Positions 35,345 through 44,984 of a stretch of DNA of 64,000 nt are shown here, piece by piece. The translations under genes and the position numbers were made by a program. The stretch lies in assembly GCF_001427905.1 (NCBI RefSeq), contig NZ_LMEF01000030.1, positions 278,551-342,550 of the forward strand, in the 5' to 3' direction. This DNA comes from Flavobacterium sp. Root420. GTDB taxonomy: Bacteria > Bacteroidota > Bacteroidia > Flavobacteriales > Flavobacteriaceae. The stretch's first letter is position 1; each line of letters opens with the position of its first letter. The notes beneath the pieces are model-generated. The model did not search any database. It worked only from the letters and a program-made list of their open reading frames with translations, and had not been told where the DNA came from.

Positions 35345-35843
35345 AGTTTGGTTTGAATTAGTATGTTCTAGTTAGCATGATTATTTAGTAGTTATCTATC
35401 TCTACCGGAATTTCTGGTAGAGATATTTATCTGGTAGTCAGAATAATTTCAATCTTTTTCAAAACAACATAAAAATAGAAAGCTTTAAAAAATAACCATT
35501 AAAGGAGTAGTAACATTTAAAACCAAATAAAGAGAATAAAAACAAAACATGACAAAAAATAGAATTTTAGATTGATGAATCCCCAAGTTTATCTTCTTGT
35601 ATTTAATACTAATTTTTTAAAAATTATATATAAATATCAATCAATACTATTAGCTAGTGATTATGGTAGAATCGGTAATAGTAATATTTATTTATAGAAG
35701 TAATATGAATTAATTTCCAATTGGCTGCAATTCCACTTTGCAGTTGGCTGAAACCCAGTTATTGTTTTTTATATGCTACGTTTTGGCATGTATCATATGG
35801 TAACCGGAATATTTATTTTTCTATTAACCAATATTAATTAACT
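35345..35843 (+). other. Long gap before chiA: hairpin and A+T-rich leader
   Basis: No gene is seen in these 499 bases. A hairpin at 35398-35424 (ATCTCTACC / GGTAGAGAT, 9-base loop) lies 54 bases after the GH20 stop, but only a weak T-rich tail follows. A second stem occurs near 35727-35746 (CTGCAA / TTGCAG). The rest is A+T-rich without an open frame longer than about ten codons. The length suggests that chiA has its own promoter or a long regulated leader, but I found no clear TTG/TAnnTTTG pair. Confidence 0.5.
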
Positions 35844-38800
35844 ATGAAACATTATTACAGATTGCTTTTTTTGTTACTGTTTCCCTTACTTGCGTTAGCC
35901 CAACCAGCTCACGGTAAAAAAGTAGTAGGGTATTATGCGCAATGGGCTATCTATGCACGGGATTTCAATGTCCCGAAAATAGATGGAAGTAAATTGACGC
36001 ATTTGAATTATTCTTTTTATGGGACAACTTTTGATCCTGCCCATCCGGAGAATACAAAGTTATTATGTTTAGATTCGTATGCTGATTTTGAGCATATGGA
36101 GGGGGGAATCCCATGGGATGCCCCTGTAAAAGGGAACTTTTATGATTTGATGAAACTCAAGGAAAAGTATCCACACTTAAAAATTTTAATTTCTGTTGGA
36201 GGATGGACTAAAGGTCAGGATCTTTCTCCTATTGCAGCAAGTCCCATTGCAAGAGCCGCTTTGGCTGCAGACATGGCAAATTTTATTATAAAATACCCAT
36301 TTATTGATGGATTTGACATTGATTGGGAATATCCTCTTTCTGGAGGTACAGACGGTACTGAGGTAATTAATGGAGCACCAATTCCTCCACAGAAGTATAG
36401 TCCGGATGACAACAAAAATTTAGTGTATTTATTAAAAGCAATGCGTCAGGCAATGCCAAATAAATTAGTCACTATAGCTGCCGGAAATAATGTACGAAAT
36501 GTTGCCCAACAATATTTAGGGCCAAACACAAGAGCGCAATACGGAATGACAGAAGATATTTCGACTTATTGTGATTATATCACTTATTTTGGATATGATT
36601 TTGGTGGAAACTGGTATGATAAAACCTGCCTTAATGCTCCTTTATATTCAAGTGGAAATCCAAATGATCCGTTATACGGAGCAACTCAATCAGAATCATT
36701 AGACGAATTAACAAATCAATATTTAAATGTTGTTGGTTTTCCTGCCAATAAATTAATCATGGGATTGCCTTTCTACGGGAAAAAATTTGATCACGTTGCC
36801 AATAACGGAACCAATCCTAATTTACCAGGATTATTTGTTTCAGCACCAAGAGATATCGTTTCAGGATGTACAAATCCACAAAACCCTGTTGGAACATGGG
36901 ATGGACCTGCTGCCTGCGAAAAATCAGGAAGTATTGAAATTTGTGATTTAGTTGGGAATCCGGTTACCAATTCTCATCCTTATTTAGATCCAAATACCAT
37001 GTTAGTTACGCCAACTGCAGCAGCTGCGGGATGGGTACGCTATTTTGATAATACAACTAAAGTTCCTTATCTATACAATGCGACTTTAAAACAGTTTATC
37101 AGTTATGAAGATAAACAATCAATGGATTTAAAAGTACAATATATTAAATCGAGAAATCTTGCCGGTGGTATGGTTTGGGAATTATCTCAGGATACCAGAG
37201 GTTCTGTTTCAAATGCATTATTAAACCAGATTGATACTTCTTTTGGAAGCGTTGTTCCGGGAACGGTAAGTATTGCAGGTTCTGTAAAAAACGGATCAGC
37301 TTTAGTTCCGGATGTTACGGTTGAATTAAGAGATGCAAGCAATGCGGTATTGCAAACAGTGGTTTCTACAGCAGGAAATTTTACATTCAATAATTTACCT
37401 TCTGGGCAAACTTATAAATTAACAGCGCTGAAAGCAACGTATACCTTTACACCGGTAACTTTAACGAATGTTACAGTTAACCAAACTGCTGTTGTAATTA
37501 ACGGAACTCAGCCAACCTATACTGTAAGTGGAACAGTATTAGACGGAACAACGCCAGTATCAGGAGTTACGGTTTCTGCTACTTCCGGATCAACTGTTTT
37601 AACTGCAGTTTCAAATGCAAGTGGGGTTTATAGTGTTGCAGGATTAACTGCCGGACTTAACTTCACAGTTACAGCGGCAAAATCTGGATTCTCCTATACA
37701 CCAACTTCTACCGTTTATAGTGCAATTGATGCGAATAAAACACTGAATTTTGTTCAGGGTGCGCCAATTGTATATTATACAGTAAGCGGAACTATTTTGA
37801 GTAATACTACTCCGGTTTCAGGAGTTACAGTTACAGCAACTTCAACAGGAGGAACGTTTACGGCAACTACAAACGCAAGTGGCGTTTATACAATTGCTAA
37901 TTTGCCATCAGGCGGAAATTATACGGTTACTGCTGCCTTAGCAGGACAAACGTATACTCCGGCCTCGACAGTTTATACGAATTTAACAGCCAATAAAACA
38001 TTAAATTTTACACAAGATATTATTATAGTTGGTGCAAGTAAAATTAGTGGAACAGTTAAAAACGGAACAATTCCAGTATCTGGTGCAAAAGTAGAATTGA
38101 TTTTGCCCTGGACAGATAGTACACATCAGTATCAAAGTAAAATTGCAATTACAGATGCACAGGGAAAATACAGTTTTGACAATGCTATTTTAGCAGGATA
38201 TACAACAATTACAAGCTTAAAGTTAAACACTTGGGAAAACGGAGATGTTGTTTATTTACCAAACAATCTAACGAACTTTGCTGTTCCAGCAAATCCAACT
38301 GTTTATGATTTTAATACAGGTGCAGTTACGACAACTTATACTGTTAGCGGAACAGTTTTAAACGGAGCAACTCCAGTTTCTGACGCTACAATTTCAGCAG
38401 TAACAGGAACAACAACTTTAACAGCTACTTCAGATGCTTCTGGTAATTATAGTATTGCTAATTTGGTTTCAGGATCAGATTATACAGTAACTATTGCTAA
38501 AACAGGATTGACATTTACACCAGCTTCAACAGTTTACAATGCAATCAATTCAAATAAAACGCTGAATTTTACACAAGTAGTAAGTCCTGTTTATTACACC
38601 GTTAGTGGAACAGTTTTAAACGGAACAGCTCCAGTTTCTGGCGCGACGATTTCAGCAGTTACGGGAACAACTACTCTAACAGCAACTTCTGATGCTTCAG
38701 GAAATTATAGTGTTGGTAATTTGGTTTCAGGATCAAATTATACAGTTACAATTGCTAAAACAGGATTGACATTCACACCGGCATCAACGGTTTACAATGC

Positions 38801-41348
38801 AATTTCTTCTAGTAAAACACTGAATTTTACACAAGTAGTTACGCCAGTTTATTATACCGTTAGTGGAACAGTTTTAAACGGAACGACAGCTGTTTCAGGC
38901 GTAACGGTTTCTGCTACTTCAGGAACAACTACTCTAACAGCTACTTCAGATACTTCAGGAAACTACAGCGTTGCTAATTTAGTTGCAGGTTCAGATTATG
39001 TTGTAACAGCGGCTAAAACAGGTTTAAGTTTCAGTCCGGCTACTACAGTTTATTCTGCCATCAATGCAAATAAAACATTAAACTTTACTCAAAATGTAGT
39101 AAGCGGAAATCTAATTAGCGGAACAGTTAAAAATGGGTCAACTCCGGTTTCTGGTGCTAAGGTTGAACTAATTTTACCTTGGACGGATAATACTCACGAT
39201 TATGTAAGTATTATTGCAACCACAGATGCTTCAGGAAATTTTAGCTACAACAATTCAGCTTTAGCAGGATATTCAACTATCACAAGTTTAAAATTAAATT
39301 CATGGGAAAATGGTGAAGTGACTTATTATCCAAATAACTTAACCAACTTTGCAGTTCCTACAACTCCAACGGTTTATAATTTTAATACACAAACGGCGAT
39401 TGTGACTAAGCCAGTGGTTACCATTACCGCGCCAACAGCTTCGGCGATTGCTATAAATTTAGGATCAGCAATTAATTTTGTTGCAAGTGTTGGATTAAGT
39501 GCTACTGACGCCACTACAATCTCATCTGTTGTATTTAGTTTAGATGGACAAAGCCTGAGTGCTACCAATTCTTCGGGAACTTATACCTCGATTTGGACAC
39601 CGGCAGCAAATCAGTTTTCGCTTAGTCATACATTAATTGTTACGGCTACTGCATCAAACGGAACAACAGATTCAAAAACATATAGTTTTACATTAAGTTG
39701 TTCAGGTGCAAACTGCCCAAATTCATTGCCTGTAATTACTTGGAATTCACCATCGAATACTACTGTAAACCAAAGTTCTTTCCAGGTTGTGCCAATTTCG
39801 GTTACAGCTGTTGATAGTGACGGATCAGTTTCAGGCGTTAGTATTACAATAAATGGGGGTACATTTAACATGGCAGCAGGTGCAAATAATACCTATACGT
39901 ATAATTTTACACCATCTGCTTATCAGGATTATCCAGTTATAATCAAAGCAACAGATAATAAATCTGCTGTAACTACATTAAACAATACAATTAAAATTGC
40001 TCCAGTGAGCACTAATAGATTCATTGCGCTTCCATCTAAAGTTATTTTAGGATATGCGCATTCTTGGGAAAATACTTCTGCTCCGTTTTTATATTTTTCT
40101 CAAATGGTAGGAAGTAAGTTTAACGTAGTTGATTATTCTTTCGTAGAAACAGTTAACCGTGATGGTTATACACCAGTATTAACTACAAATGACACTAGAT
40201 ATTTGACCAATGGTGTTTTCAATAAGCAATTGTTGAAAAATGATATAAAATCCTTAAGAGATAGCGGCGTTCCTGTTATTGTCTCTATTGGAGGTCAAAA
40301 TGGTCATGTTGTTTTAGACAATGTAACTCAAAAAAATATTTTTGTTAATGGTCTAAAAGCAATTATTGATGAGTATCAATTTGATGGAGTTGATTTGGAT
40401 TTTGAAGGCGGATCGATGAATTTTAATGCAGGTGGTTTAAGAGATATTTCTTATGTGGGTATTTCTGCTTATCCAAGATTAAAAAACATAGTAGATGCCT
40501 GCAAAGAATTAAAAGCGTACTATGGTCCTGGATTTTTATTAACTGCAGCTCCGGAAACACAATACGTACAAGGAGGATATTCTACCTATACTGATACTTT
40601 TGGTTCCTTCCTGCCAATCATTCAAAACTTGCGTAATGAATTGGATTTGTTAGCTGTACAATTGTATAATACAGGAGGAGAAAACGGATTAGATGGTCAA
40701 TATTATGGTTCAGCTAAGAAAGCAAACATGGTAACAGCCCTAACTGATATGGTGATAAAAGGGTATAACATTGGTACAACAGGAATGCATTTTGATGGTT
40801 TACCGGCCTCAAAAGTTCTTATTGCATTACCAGCTTGTCCAAGTGCAGCAGGTAGCGGTTATTTAACTCCGGCAGAAGGAATTAGTGCTATGAATTATTT
40901 AAGAACCGGAACCACTTTTTCAGGAAGAACATACACTATGCAGCCAGGCGGACCATATCCTTCTTTAAGAGGTTTAATGACTTGGTCTGTAAACTGGGAT
41001 GCATCTTCTTGTGGTAATTCATCTGAATTATCTAAAGCGTATGCCGCTTATTTTGCTTCGCAGTTAACAGCAAAAACATTAGCTGTTGATAAAATTGAGT
41101 TAAAAGGTAGTACGATAGCTTATTTTAGAAATGATGCTTTATCGGTTACAAATGAAACCGAAGATATTGCTCAGGTTGATGTATTTAATACAATCGGACA
41201 ATCATTGGTAAGTTATAAAAATACTCAAAACAATAAAGAAGTCCTGCTTCAAAACCAAAGTTTCACAACTAAACAATTGTTTATAGTTGTCGTAACAGAC
41301 AAAGCAGGAAATAGAAAATCATTCAAAGTAATGAACTTTTTAAACTAG
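35844..41348 (+). CDS. chiA: Giant secreted chitinase with two GH18 domains and a T9SS signal (ChiA-like)
   Basis: The 1834-residue precursor has a signal peptide (residues 1-19), an N-terminal GH18 domain (about 23-455) with DGFDIDWE at 155-162 (catalytic E162), and eight carboxypeptidase-regulatory/fibronectin-like repeats of about 80-100 residues (about 475-1190). Two Ig-like segments (about 1190-1390) precede a second GH18 domain (about 1395-1730) with DGVDLDFE at 1514-1521 (catalytic E1521). A type A type-IX C-terminal domain (about 1755-1834) ends the chain. The two-GH18 layout is that of Flavobacterium johnsoniae ChiA, a T9SS substrate needed for chitin use. This protein is longer because of the central repeats. 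Confidence 0.93.
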   Translation: MKHYYRLLFLLLFPLLALAQPAHGKKVVGYYAQWAIYARDFNVPKIDGSKLTHLNYSFYGTTFDPAHPENTKLLCLDSYADFEHMEGGIPWDAPVKGNFYDLMKLKEKYPHLKILISVGGWTKGQDLSPIAASPIARAALAADMANFIIKYPFIDGFDIDWEYPLSGGTDGTEVINGAPIPPQKYSPDDNKNLVYLLKAMRQAMPNKLVTIAAGNNVRNVAQQYLGPNTRAQYGMTEDISTYCDYITYFGYDFGGNWYDKTCLNAPLYSSGNPNDPLYGATQSESLDELTNQYLNVVGFPANKLIMGLPFYGKKFDHVANNGTNPNLPGLFVSAPRDIVSGCTNPQNPVGTWDGPAACEKSGSIEICDLVGNPVTNSHPYLDPNTMLVTPTAAAAGWVRYFDNTTKVPYLYNATLKQFISYEDKQSMDLKVQYIKSRNLAGGMVWELSQDTRGSVSNALLNQIDTSFGSVVPGTVSIAGSVKNGSALVPDVTVELRDASNAVLQTVVSTAGNFTFNNLPSGQTYKLTALKATYTFTPVTLTNVTVNQTAVVINGTQPTYTVSGTVLDGTTPVSGVTVSATSGSTVLTAVSNASGVYSVAGLTAGLNFTVTAAKSGFSYTPTSTVYSAIDANKTLNFVQGAPIVYYTVSGTILSNTTPVSGVTVTATSTGGTFTATTNASGVYTIANLPSGGNYTVTAALAGQTYTPASTVYTNLTANKTLNFTQDIIIVGASKISGTVKNGTIPVSGAKVELILPWTDSTHQYQSKIAITDAQGKYSFDNAILAGYTTITSLKLNTWENGDVVYLPNNLTNFAVPANPTVYDFNTGAVTTTYTVSGTVLNGATPVSDATISAVTGTTTLTATSDASGNYSIANLVSGSDYTVTIAKTGLTFTPASTVYNAINSNKTLNFTQVVSPVYYTVSGTVLNGTAPVSGATISAVTGTTTLTATSDASGNYSVGNLVSGSNYTVTIAKTGLTFTPASTVYNAISSSKTLNFTQVVTPVYYTVSGTVLNGTTAVSGVTVSATSGTTTLTATSDTSGNYSVANLVAGSDYVVTAAKTGLSFSPATTVYSAINANKTLNFTQNVVSGNLISGTVKNGSTPVSGAKVELILPWTDNTHDYVSIIATTDASGNFSYNNSALAGYSTITSLKLNSWENGEVTYYPNNLTNFAVPTTPTVYNFNTQTAIVTKPVVTITAPTASAIAINLGSAINFVASVGLSATDATTISSVVFSLDGQSLSATNSSGTYTSIWTPAANQFSLSHTLIVTATASNGTTDSKTYSFTLSCSGANCPNSLPVITWNSPSNTTVNQSSFQVVPISVTAVDSDGSVSGVSITINGGTFNMAAGANNTYTYNFTPSAYQDYPVIIKATDNKSAVTTLNNTIKIAPVSTNRFIALPSKVILGYAHSWENTSAPFLYFSQMVGSKFNVVDYSFVETVNRDGYTPVLTTNDTRYLTNGVFNKQLLKNDIKSLRDSGVPVIVSIGGQNGHVVLDNVTQKNIFVNGLKAIIDEYQFDGVDLDFEGGSMNFNAGGLRDISYVGISAYPRLKNIVDACKELKAYYGPGFLLTAAPETQYVQGGYSTYTDTFGSFLPIIQNLRNELDLLAVQLYNTGGENGLDGQYYGSAKKANMVTALTDMVIKGYNIGTTGMHFDGLPASKVLIALPACPSAAGSGYLTPAEGISAMNYLRTGTTFSGRTYTMQPGGPYPSLRGLMTWSVNWDASSCGNSSELSKAYAAYFASQLTAKTLAVDKIELKGSTIAYFRNDALSVTNETEDIAQVDVFNTIGQSLVSYKNTQNNKEVLLQNQSFTTKQLFIVVVTDKAGNRKSFKVMNFLN
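37519..39396 (+). repeat. Coding tandem repeats in the chitinase linker
   Basis: Seven related modules start with (T/K/L)(V/I)SGTV: two A-type units, one B-type unit (VELILPWTD...SLKLN.WENG), three A-type units and a second B-type unit. The A units just before the second B are nearly identical in protein sequence. This suggests duplication of an A-A-B block. Confidence 0.8.
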
Positions 41349-41498
41349 TTATAAAGAATGGAAAATTTAGAAATAAAAAATTGGGACAGTTAAAATTGAG
41401 TTTGGTTATTTATTTTTTAATCTGGTTTTTATTTCGAATAAATGCATCGAATTTAAGTGATTTGTTATTTGGTTTTCACTTAGGGTAGAGCATTATAA

Positions 41499-41528
41499 GC
41501 CCGGCAATTTATTGCCGGGTTTTTTTAT
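41499..41528 (+). terminator. Rho-independent terminator of the chitin operon
   Basis: The stem AGCCCGGCAA / TTGCCGGGTT is followed by a run of T, 150 bases after the chiA stop. Confidence 0.85.
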
Positions 41529-41581
41529 TTTTAAATATGAAATGTAATTAGTTAGAAGAGTTAGGATTTTAATTTTTTTTA

Positions 41582-41668
41582 GGAGCTGTTTCCTGCTATC
41601 CGCTTGTATCTTTTATGGCTCCCGAAGCCTCGGGACTGCCATAAAAGGATACCGCTCCTATCAGGGCT
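41582..41668 (-). repeat. Dispersed palindromic element, copy 2
   Basis: Read on the minus strand this begins AGCCCTGATAGGAGCGGTAT and folds with stem CTTTTATGGC / GCCATAAAAG plus an inner CCCGA / TCGGG hairpin. It is homologous to copy 1 at 5423-5490, with a longer loop and a longer tail ending AGGAAACAGCTCC. It lies between the chitin operon terminator and the next gene. Confidence 0.75.
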
Positions 41669-41703
41669 CTAGGGCACTCGCTTTCAGAAGGAAATTTTTC
41701 TTC

Positions 41704-42264
41704 TCAATAATAATCGCGGTCAAAGCGACTCTTGAAAAGATTCGTTAATTCTAAGGAACGAGGATCTAAAATTTGCGATTCGCTATACTCCAAAGCATAA
41801 TTAATTTCTAGAATATCCAGTTCAATACCCAGGTCATTTGTATCACGGGTATACTTGTAAAAACTCAGATGTTTGTCATCCAGAGGAGGATTTTTTTGGT
41901 TATTTTTTTCTATTTCCTCTAAGATAATAGCAGATTTAAATTTAGGAATTTGTAAAATCTTATTTAAACTTCCGTCTAAGTTAAAAATTACAGCATTGTT
42001 TGGACTTGGATATAATTTACTATTTCTGAATATTGCGATCACATATTCTAAGTTAGCCGTTGGAAAACCTTCAACGCTTGCTTCTTTATCAAAAATTGAT
42101 ATTTCTAATCCATTGTATTCCCAAGCAATTCCAAACTTTTTTCCTTTTAAAAATTCTTCTTTTAGACTTTTCTCAATTTTATCAAAATAAGATAGGTGAG
42201 GGGAAAGTATGTCAATTGGAATTGAAATCCCGTTTTCATTAGTCTTTTTCCAGTTTTTAATCAT
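41704..42264 (-). CDS. Hypothetical cytoplasmic protein (186 aa)
   Basis: There is no signal peptide or transmembrane helix. The N-terminal half is mixed alpha/beta and the C-terminal half is acidic and helical (ELDILEINYALEYSESQ), ending FDRDYY. The size, acidity and clustering with other orphan genes resemble immunity-type proteins, but no toxin gene is next to it and I recognise no family. It is last in a run of four minus-strand genes (44058 to 41704). Confidence 0.6.
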   Translation of the reverse strand: MIKNWKKTNENGISIPIDILSPHLSYFDKIEKSLKEEFLKGKKFGIAWEYNGLEISIFDKEASVEGFPTANLEYVIAIFRNSKLYPSPNNAVIFNLDGSLNKILQIPKFKSAIILEEIEKNNQKNPPLDDKHLSFYKYTRDTNDLGIELDILEINYALEYSESQILDPRSLELTNLFKSRFDRDYY

Positions 42265-42329
42265 AGTTTTATTTAAATAATATCAGAATTATATGTTATA
42301 TCAATTGAAGATTGTAAACGCATTTTATT

Positions 42330-42569
42330 CTAATTTTGTTTATTATTATAAAACCAGTTCTCTGGAATTGTTCGGTATAGAATAATTTCAAATTTCTTAC
42401 ATACTGGACATTCGATAAATCGCTCTCCGCCTTTACTTATATTGTTTTCATCAAATGGGACGTCCCTGATTTGTAAATAACCTTCATTACAGCTTGGGCA
42501 TAAAAGTACAGCATTGCTATTAGATCTGAATTTTTCTGCAGCATCCAACCAGTTTTTTCTTTCTTCCAT
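42330..42569 (-). CDS. Small zinc-ribbon protein (79 aa), unknown function
   Basis: Two CxxC pairs (CPSCNEG and CPVCKK, about 28 residues apart) form a likely zinc ribbon. The protein is soluble. Its ATG lies one base after the stop codon of the upstream gene at 42571, so the two are probably translationally coupled and may work together. The function is unknown. Confidence 0.7.
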   Translation of the reverse strand: MEERKNWLDAAEKFRSNSNAVLLCPSCNEGYLQIRDVPFDENNISKGGERFIECPVCKKFEIILYRTIPENWFYNNKQN

Positions 42570-42570
42570 T

Positions 42571-43083
42571 TCAGTATTCAGGGTTAATCATTTTTTGCGA
42601 GAGTTTTAAAAGTGAATCTTTCATTGCTTTAACCCAAAAGAGGTTTTCTTTAAAAATATGATTTTCTTTATCATAATGGTTATAATACTCAATGTATTTT
42701 TCTTGTACCTGACTGTTTTTATGAAATACATCTAAGATATTAGAACCATAATTGTACAATATTTTATCCAAAACAGATTCTGGAATTATTGTTTCACCAA
42801 TCTTGTAAACAGAAACAAAAACTTCTCCTTTTTGCAGGTTTCTATGCATAACACTTTTTATCCAAGCCTGATCTTCCCAGTCAATATCGTTGTACATTCG
42901 CAAACTTAAAGGTTCATATCCTGTACTTTTTGAATTGCTGATATCAGTAATGAAATCAGGAAATTGTTCTATTCTAATAGACGAAAATAAAGCTGATAAA
43001 ACGTTGTTTTCAGGTTCGAAATCAATTCCTATTGTACATAATTCTCCTTTGTTATTTACTCTTTCTTTAATGAAATAATCCAT
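42571..43083 (-). CDS. Hypothetical protein (170 aa)
   Basis: The soluble protein has no signal peptide or membrane segment, is mixed alpha/beta and has several aromatic residues (YIEYYNHYDKE). It is coupled to the downstream zinc-ribbon gene by a one-base gap. An immunity or accessory role is possible from context only, and no family is recognised. Confidence 0.6.
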   Translation of the reverse strand: MDYFIKERVNNKGELCTIGIDFEPENNVLSALFSSIRIEQFPDFITDISNSKSTGYEPLSLRMYNDIDWEDQAWIKSVMHRNLQKGEVFVSVYKIGETIIPESVLDKILYNYGSNILDVFHKNSQVQEKYIEYYNHYDKENHIFKENLFWVKAMKDSLLKLSQKMINPEY

Positions 43084-43110
43084 AATGTTTTATATGTAGT
43101 AAAGTAAAGA

Positions 43111-44058
43111 TTAATGTTTAGTTCTCTTCGAATTTTTCTTAATCCATTTATCAACCTGAATTTTTCGCTCTACATATTCAGAATATTTTTTACGATTTAC
43201 TAAATCAATATAAGATACATAGAATTCTTTTCCATCTTGAGAAACTTTAAAAATTTTATAGTCATCATAAGTTTCATTTGCTCCATGAAAATAGTGATCA
43301 CAAACTTCAAAAGTTTTGACTGTATAGTAAGGTTCCAATTTTGAAGGTTGCTGTACAATCTCAAAATATAAATCTTTTACAATACAATCTATTTTGTAGA
43401 TTTTGATAATTTGATCTTTTCGTTTTTCAAAAAAATCTAAAATTTGCTTTTCCTGATTATTATATTGAAATTGATACGGAATAAATTGATGATTTTCGGT
43501 TTCAAAATCCTTGGGATGATTTCGTTTTTCTGTCGGTACTATTTCCAATCCCTTTTTATCTATATAGCCCCAGGTTCCTCCAACCAACGGAGGATGTTCA
43601 TCATCTTTCGATCGGTCAAAATAACAGCCTTGACAATATTGGGCAAAACCAAAATCCATACTGGAAGCCCAATCATATTTAGCCGAAATTATTTTATTTC
43701 CGTTTCGATCTGCGAAGCCTAACTTTTTGTTTTCCGTAAATCTCATTAAACTTTCAGAAAAATCATCTACACCGGCATCAAAAAGATAAGGTTCAAAAAG
43801 GTAATTCCCGTTTCGGTCATATCCTTTAAAATCTTCTTTGGCAACCCAAAAAAATAATATATTTTCCTTTAATTCTTCTTGTAAAATTCCATCGTAAATA
43901 GAAGGCACAATAGTATTTGAAGCTGGAATAATAATTTTACCATCTTGATTTTTTACGCCTAAAAGACTATCTTTTTCAATATAATAAGAGAGCTTTTCAG
44001 TTTGAGAAAAAACAGAAAAGTGATTTAAAATTAAAAGCAGCAAAAACATTTTTTTCAT
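43111..44058 (-). CDS. Secreted WG-repeat protein
   Basis: I start the 315-residue precursor at 44058 (MKKMFLLLLILNHFSVFSQ), a typical signal peptide; the longer frame from 44091 adds eleven residues in front of it. The body has WG/KWG-type beta repeats such as LLGVKNQDGKIIIP, GYDRNGNYLFEP, LGFADRNGNKIISAKYDWA and WGYIDKKGLEIVPTEK. These repeats form beta-propeller-like surfaces common in exported Bacteroidetes proteins with no defined activity. The gene is divergent from the TlpA-like gene, about 97 bases apart. Confidence 0.75.
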   Translation of the reverse strand: MKKMFLLLLILNHFSVFSQTEKLSYYIEKDSLLGVKNQDGKIIIPASNTIVPSIYDGILQEELKENILFFWVAKEDFKGYDRNGNYLFEPYLFDAGVDDFSESLMRFTENKKLGFADRNGNKIISAKYDWASSMDFGFAQYCQGCYFDRSKDDEHPPLVGGTWGYIDKKGLEIVPTEKRNHPKDFETENHQFIPYQFQYNNQEKQILDFFEKRKDQIIKIYKIDCIVKDLYFEIVQQPSKLEPYYTVKTFEVCDHYFHGANETYDDYKIFKVSQDGKEFYVSYIDLVNRKKYSEYVERKIQVDKWIKKNSKRTKH

Positions 44059-44120
44059 CAAAAAAGATTTTAAGAGTAGAAGCGAAATCAAATGTAATCA
44101 TAAAGTTTCTATATTTTGAG

Positions 44121-44128
44121 TACTTTTG
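44121..44128 (+). promoter_or_regulatory. Putative -7 box (TACTTTTG) for the TlpA-like gene
   Basis: There is an exact TAnnTTTG match 26 bases before the ATG at 44155. It lies in the divergent gap with the WG-repeat gene. Confidence 0.45.
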
Positions 44129-44154
44129 AATTCCAAATTATTGCCTCAAATTTC

Positions 44155-44928
44155 ATGAAGACACCGATCTCTTTTATAATCACTTTTCTATTTTTTAATT
44201 TTGGTTTCAGCCAAACTAAATTCGGAAATCCTGAAGTCGATCCCATGCAAATTCAGAAAAACTTCAGCGAATGGTCAGCGTATCAAAGCAAAAATATTAT
44301 GCTTTCCAGAGATTTTGTGGCACTTGATCTTCAGTCAAAAGAAATTTCAAAAGAATCATTTCTTAATGAATTGGCAAATGGAAATTTTATTCCAATTCGA
44401 TTAAAATCAGATGATTCAATTTATTACTATAAACTGTTTAAAATTGACCAAAATTCTGATTCAAGTATAAAAGCCACGATCAATCAATTAGCATTTGATG
44501 CTTATAAAAACTTCAAAATGGAAGGAACAGCTTTTCCTAAATTTTCATTTAAAGATTTAAACGGAAACGAAGTTTCAAACGAAACCATGAAAGGGAAAAT
44601 TATCGTAATCAAATGCTGGTACATTCACTGCACACCATGTATAAGAGAATTTCCGCAGGTAAATCGTTTAGCAGTAGAATACAAAGACAGAAAAGATATT
44701 CTTTTTATCAGTTTAGCCGAAGATACTCCGGAACAATTAAAGGTATTTTTAGCCAGAAAACCATTGTCCTATACTGTCATTCCGGATATGAAAATTTACA
44801 TGAATGAAACATTGGATTTGAATGCTTTTCCGACACATTTTATTCTCAACAAAGAAGGTTTAATCGCAAAAGTGCTGCCTAATTTCGAAAGCCTGGAAGT
44901 CGCGTTGGCGAAAGAGAGCAAACTGTAG
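44155..44928 (+). CDS. TlpA-like thioredoxin-fold protein, exported
   Basis: The 257-residue precursor starts at 44155 (MKTPISFIITFLFFNFGFSQ), which gives a signal peptide. An N-terminal region of about 100 residues precedes a redoxin domain (about 125-255) with the active site C159-T-P-C162 in KCWYIHCTPCIREFP and the cis-Pro region AFPTHFIL. It is probably a periplasmic thiol-disulfide reductant, as for TlpA/ResA relatives. No cytochrome maturation genes are nearby, so its target is unknown. Confidence 0.85.
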   Translation: MKTPISFIITFLFFNFGFSQTKFGNPEVDPMQIQKNFSEWSAYQSKNIMLSRDFVALDLQSKEISKESFLNELANGNFIPIRLKSDDSIYYYKLFKIDQNSDSSIKATINQLAFDAYKNFKMEGTAFPKFSFKDLNGNEVSNETMKGKIIVIKCWYIHCTPCIREFPQVNRLAVEYKDRKDILFISLAEDTPEQLKVFLARKPLSYTVIPDMKIYMNETLDLNAFPTHFILNKEGLIAKVLPNFESLEVALAKESKL

Positions 44929-44984
44929 TTTTTTTAAACCATATAAGTAATATAAGGATTATAAAGGCTTTGTGTTGAATTGAT

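Noticed and set aside
35550..35576. ATG followed by eight codons in the chiA leader
   Set aside because: Too short to support as a peptide gene, with no pattern of an attenuation leader.
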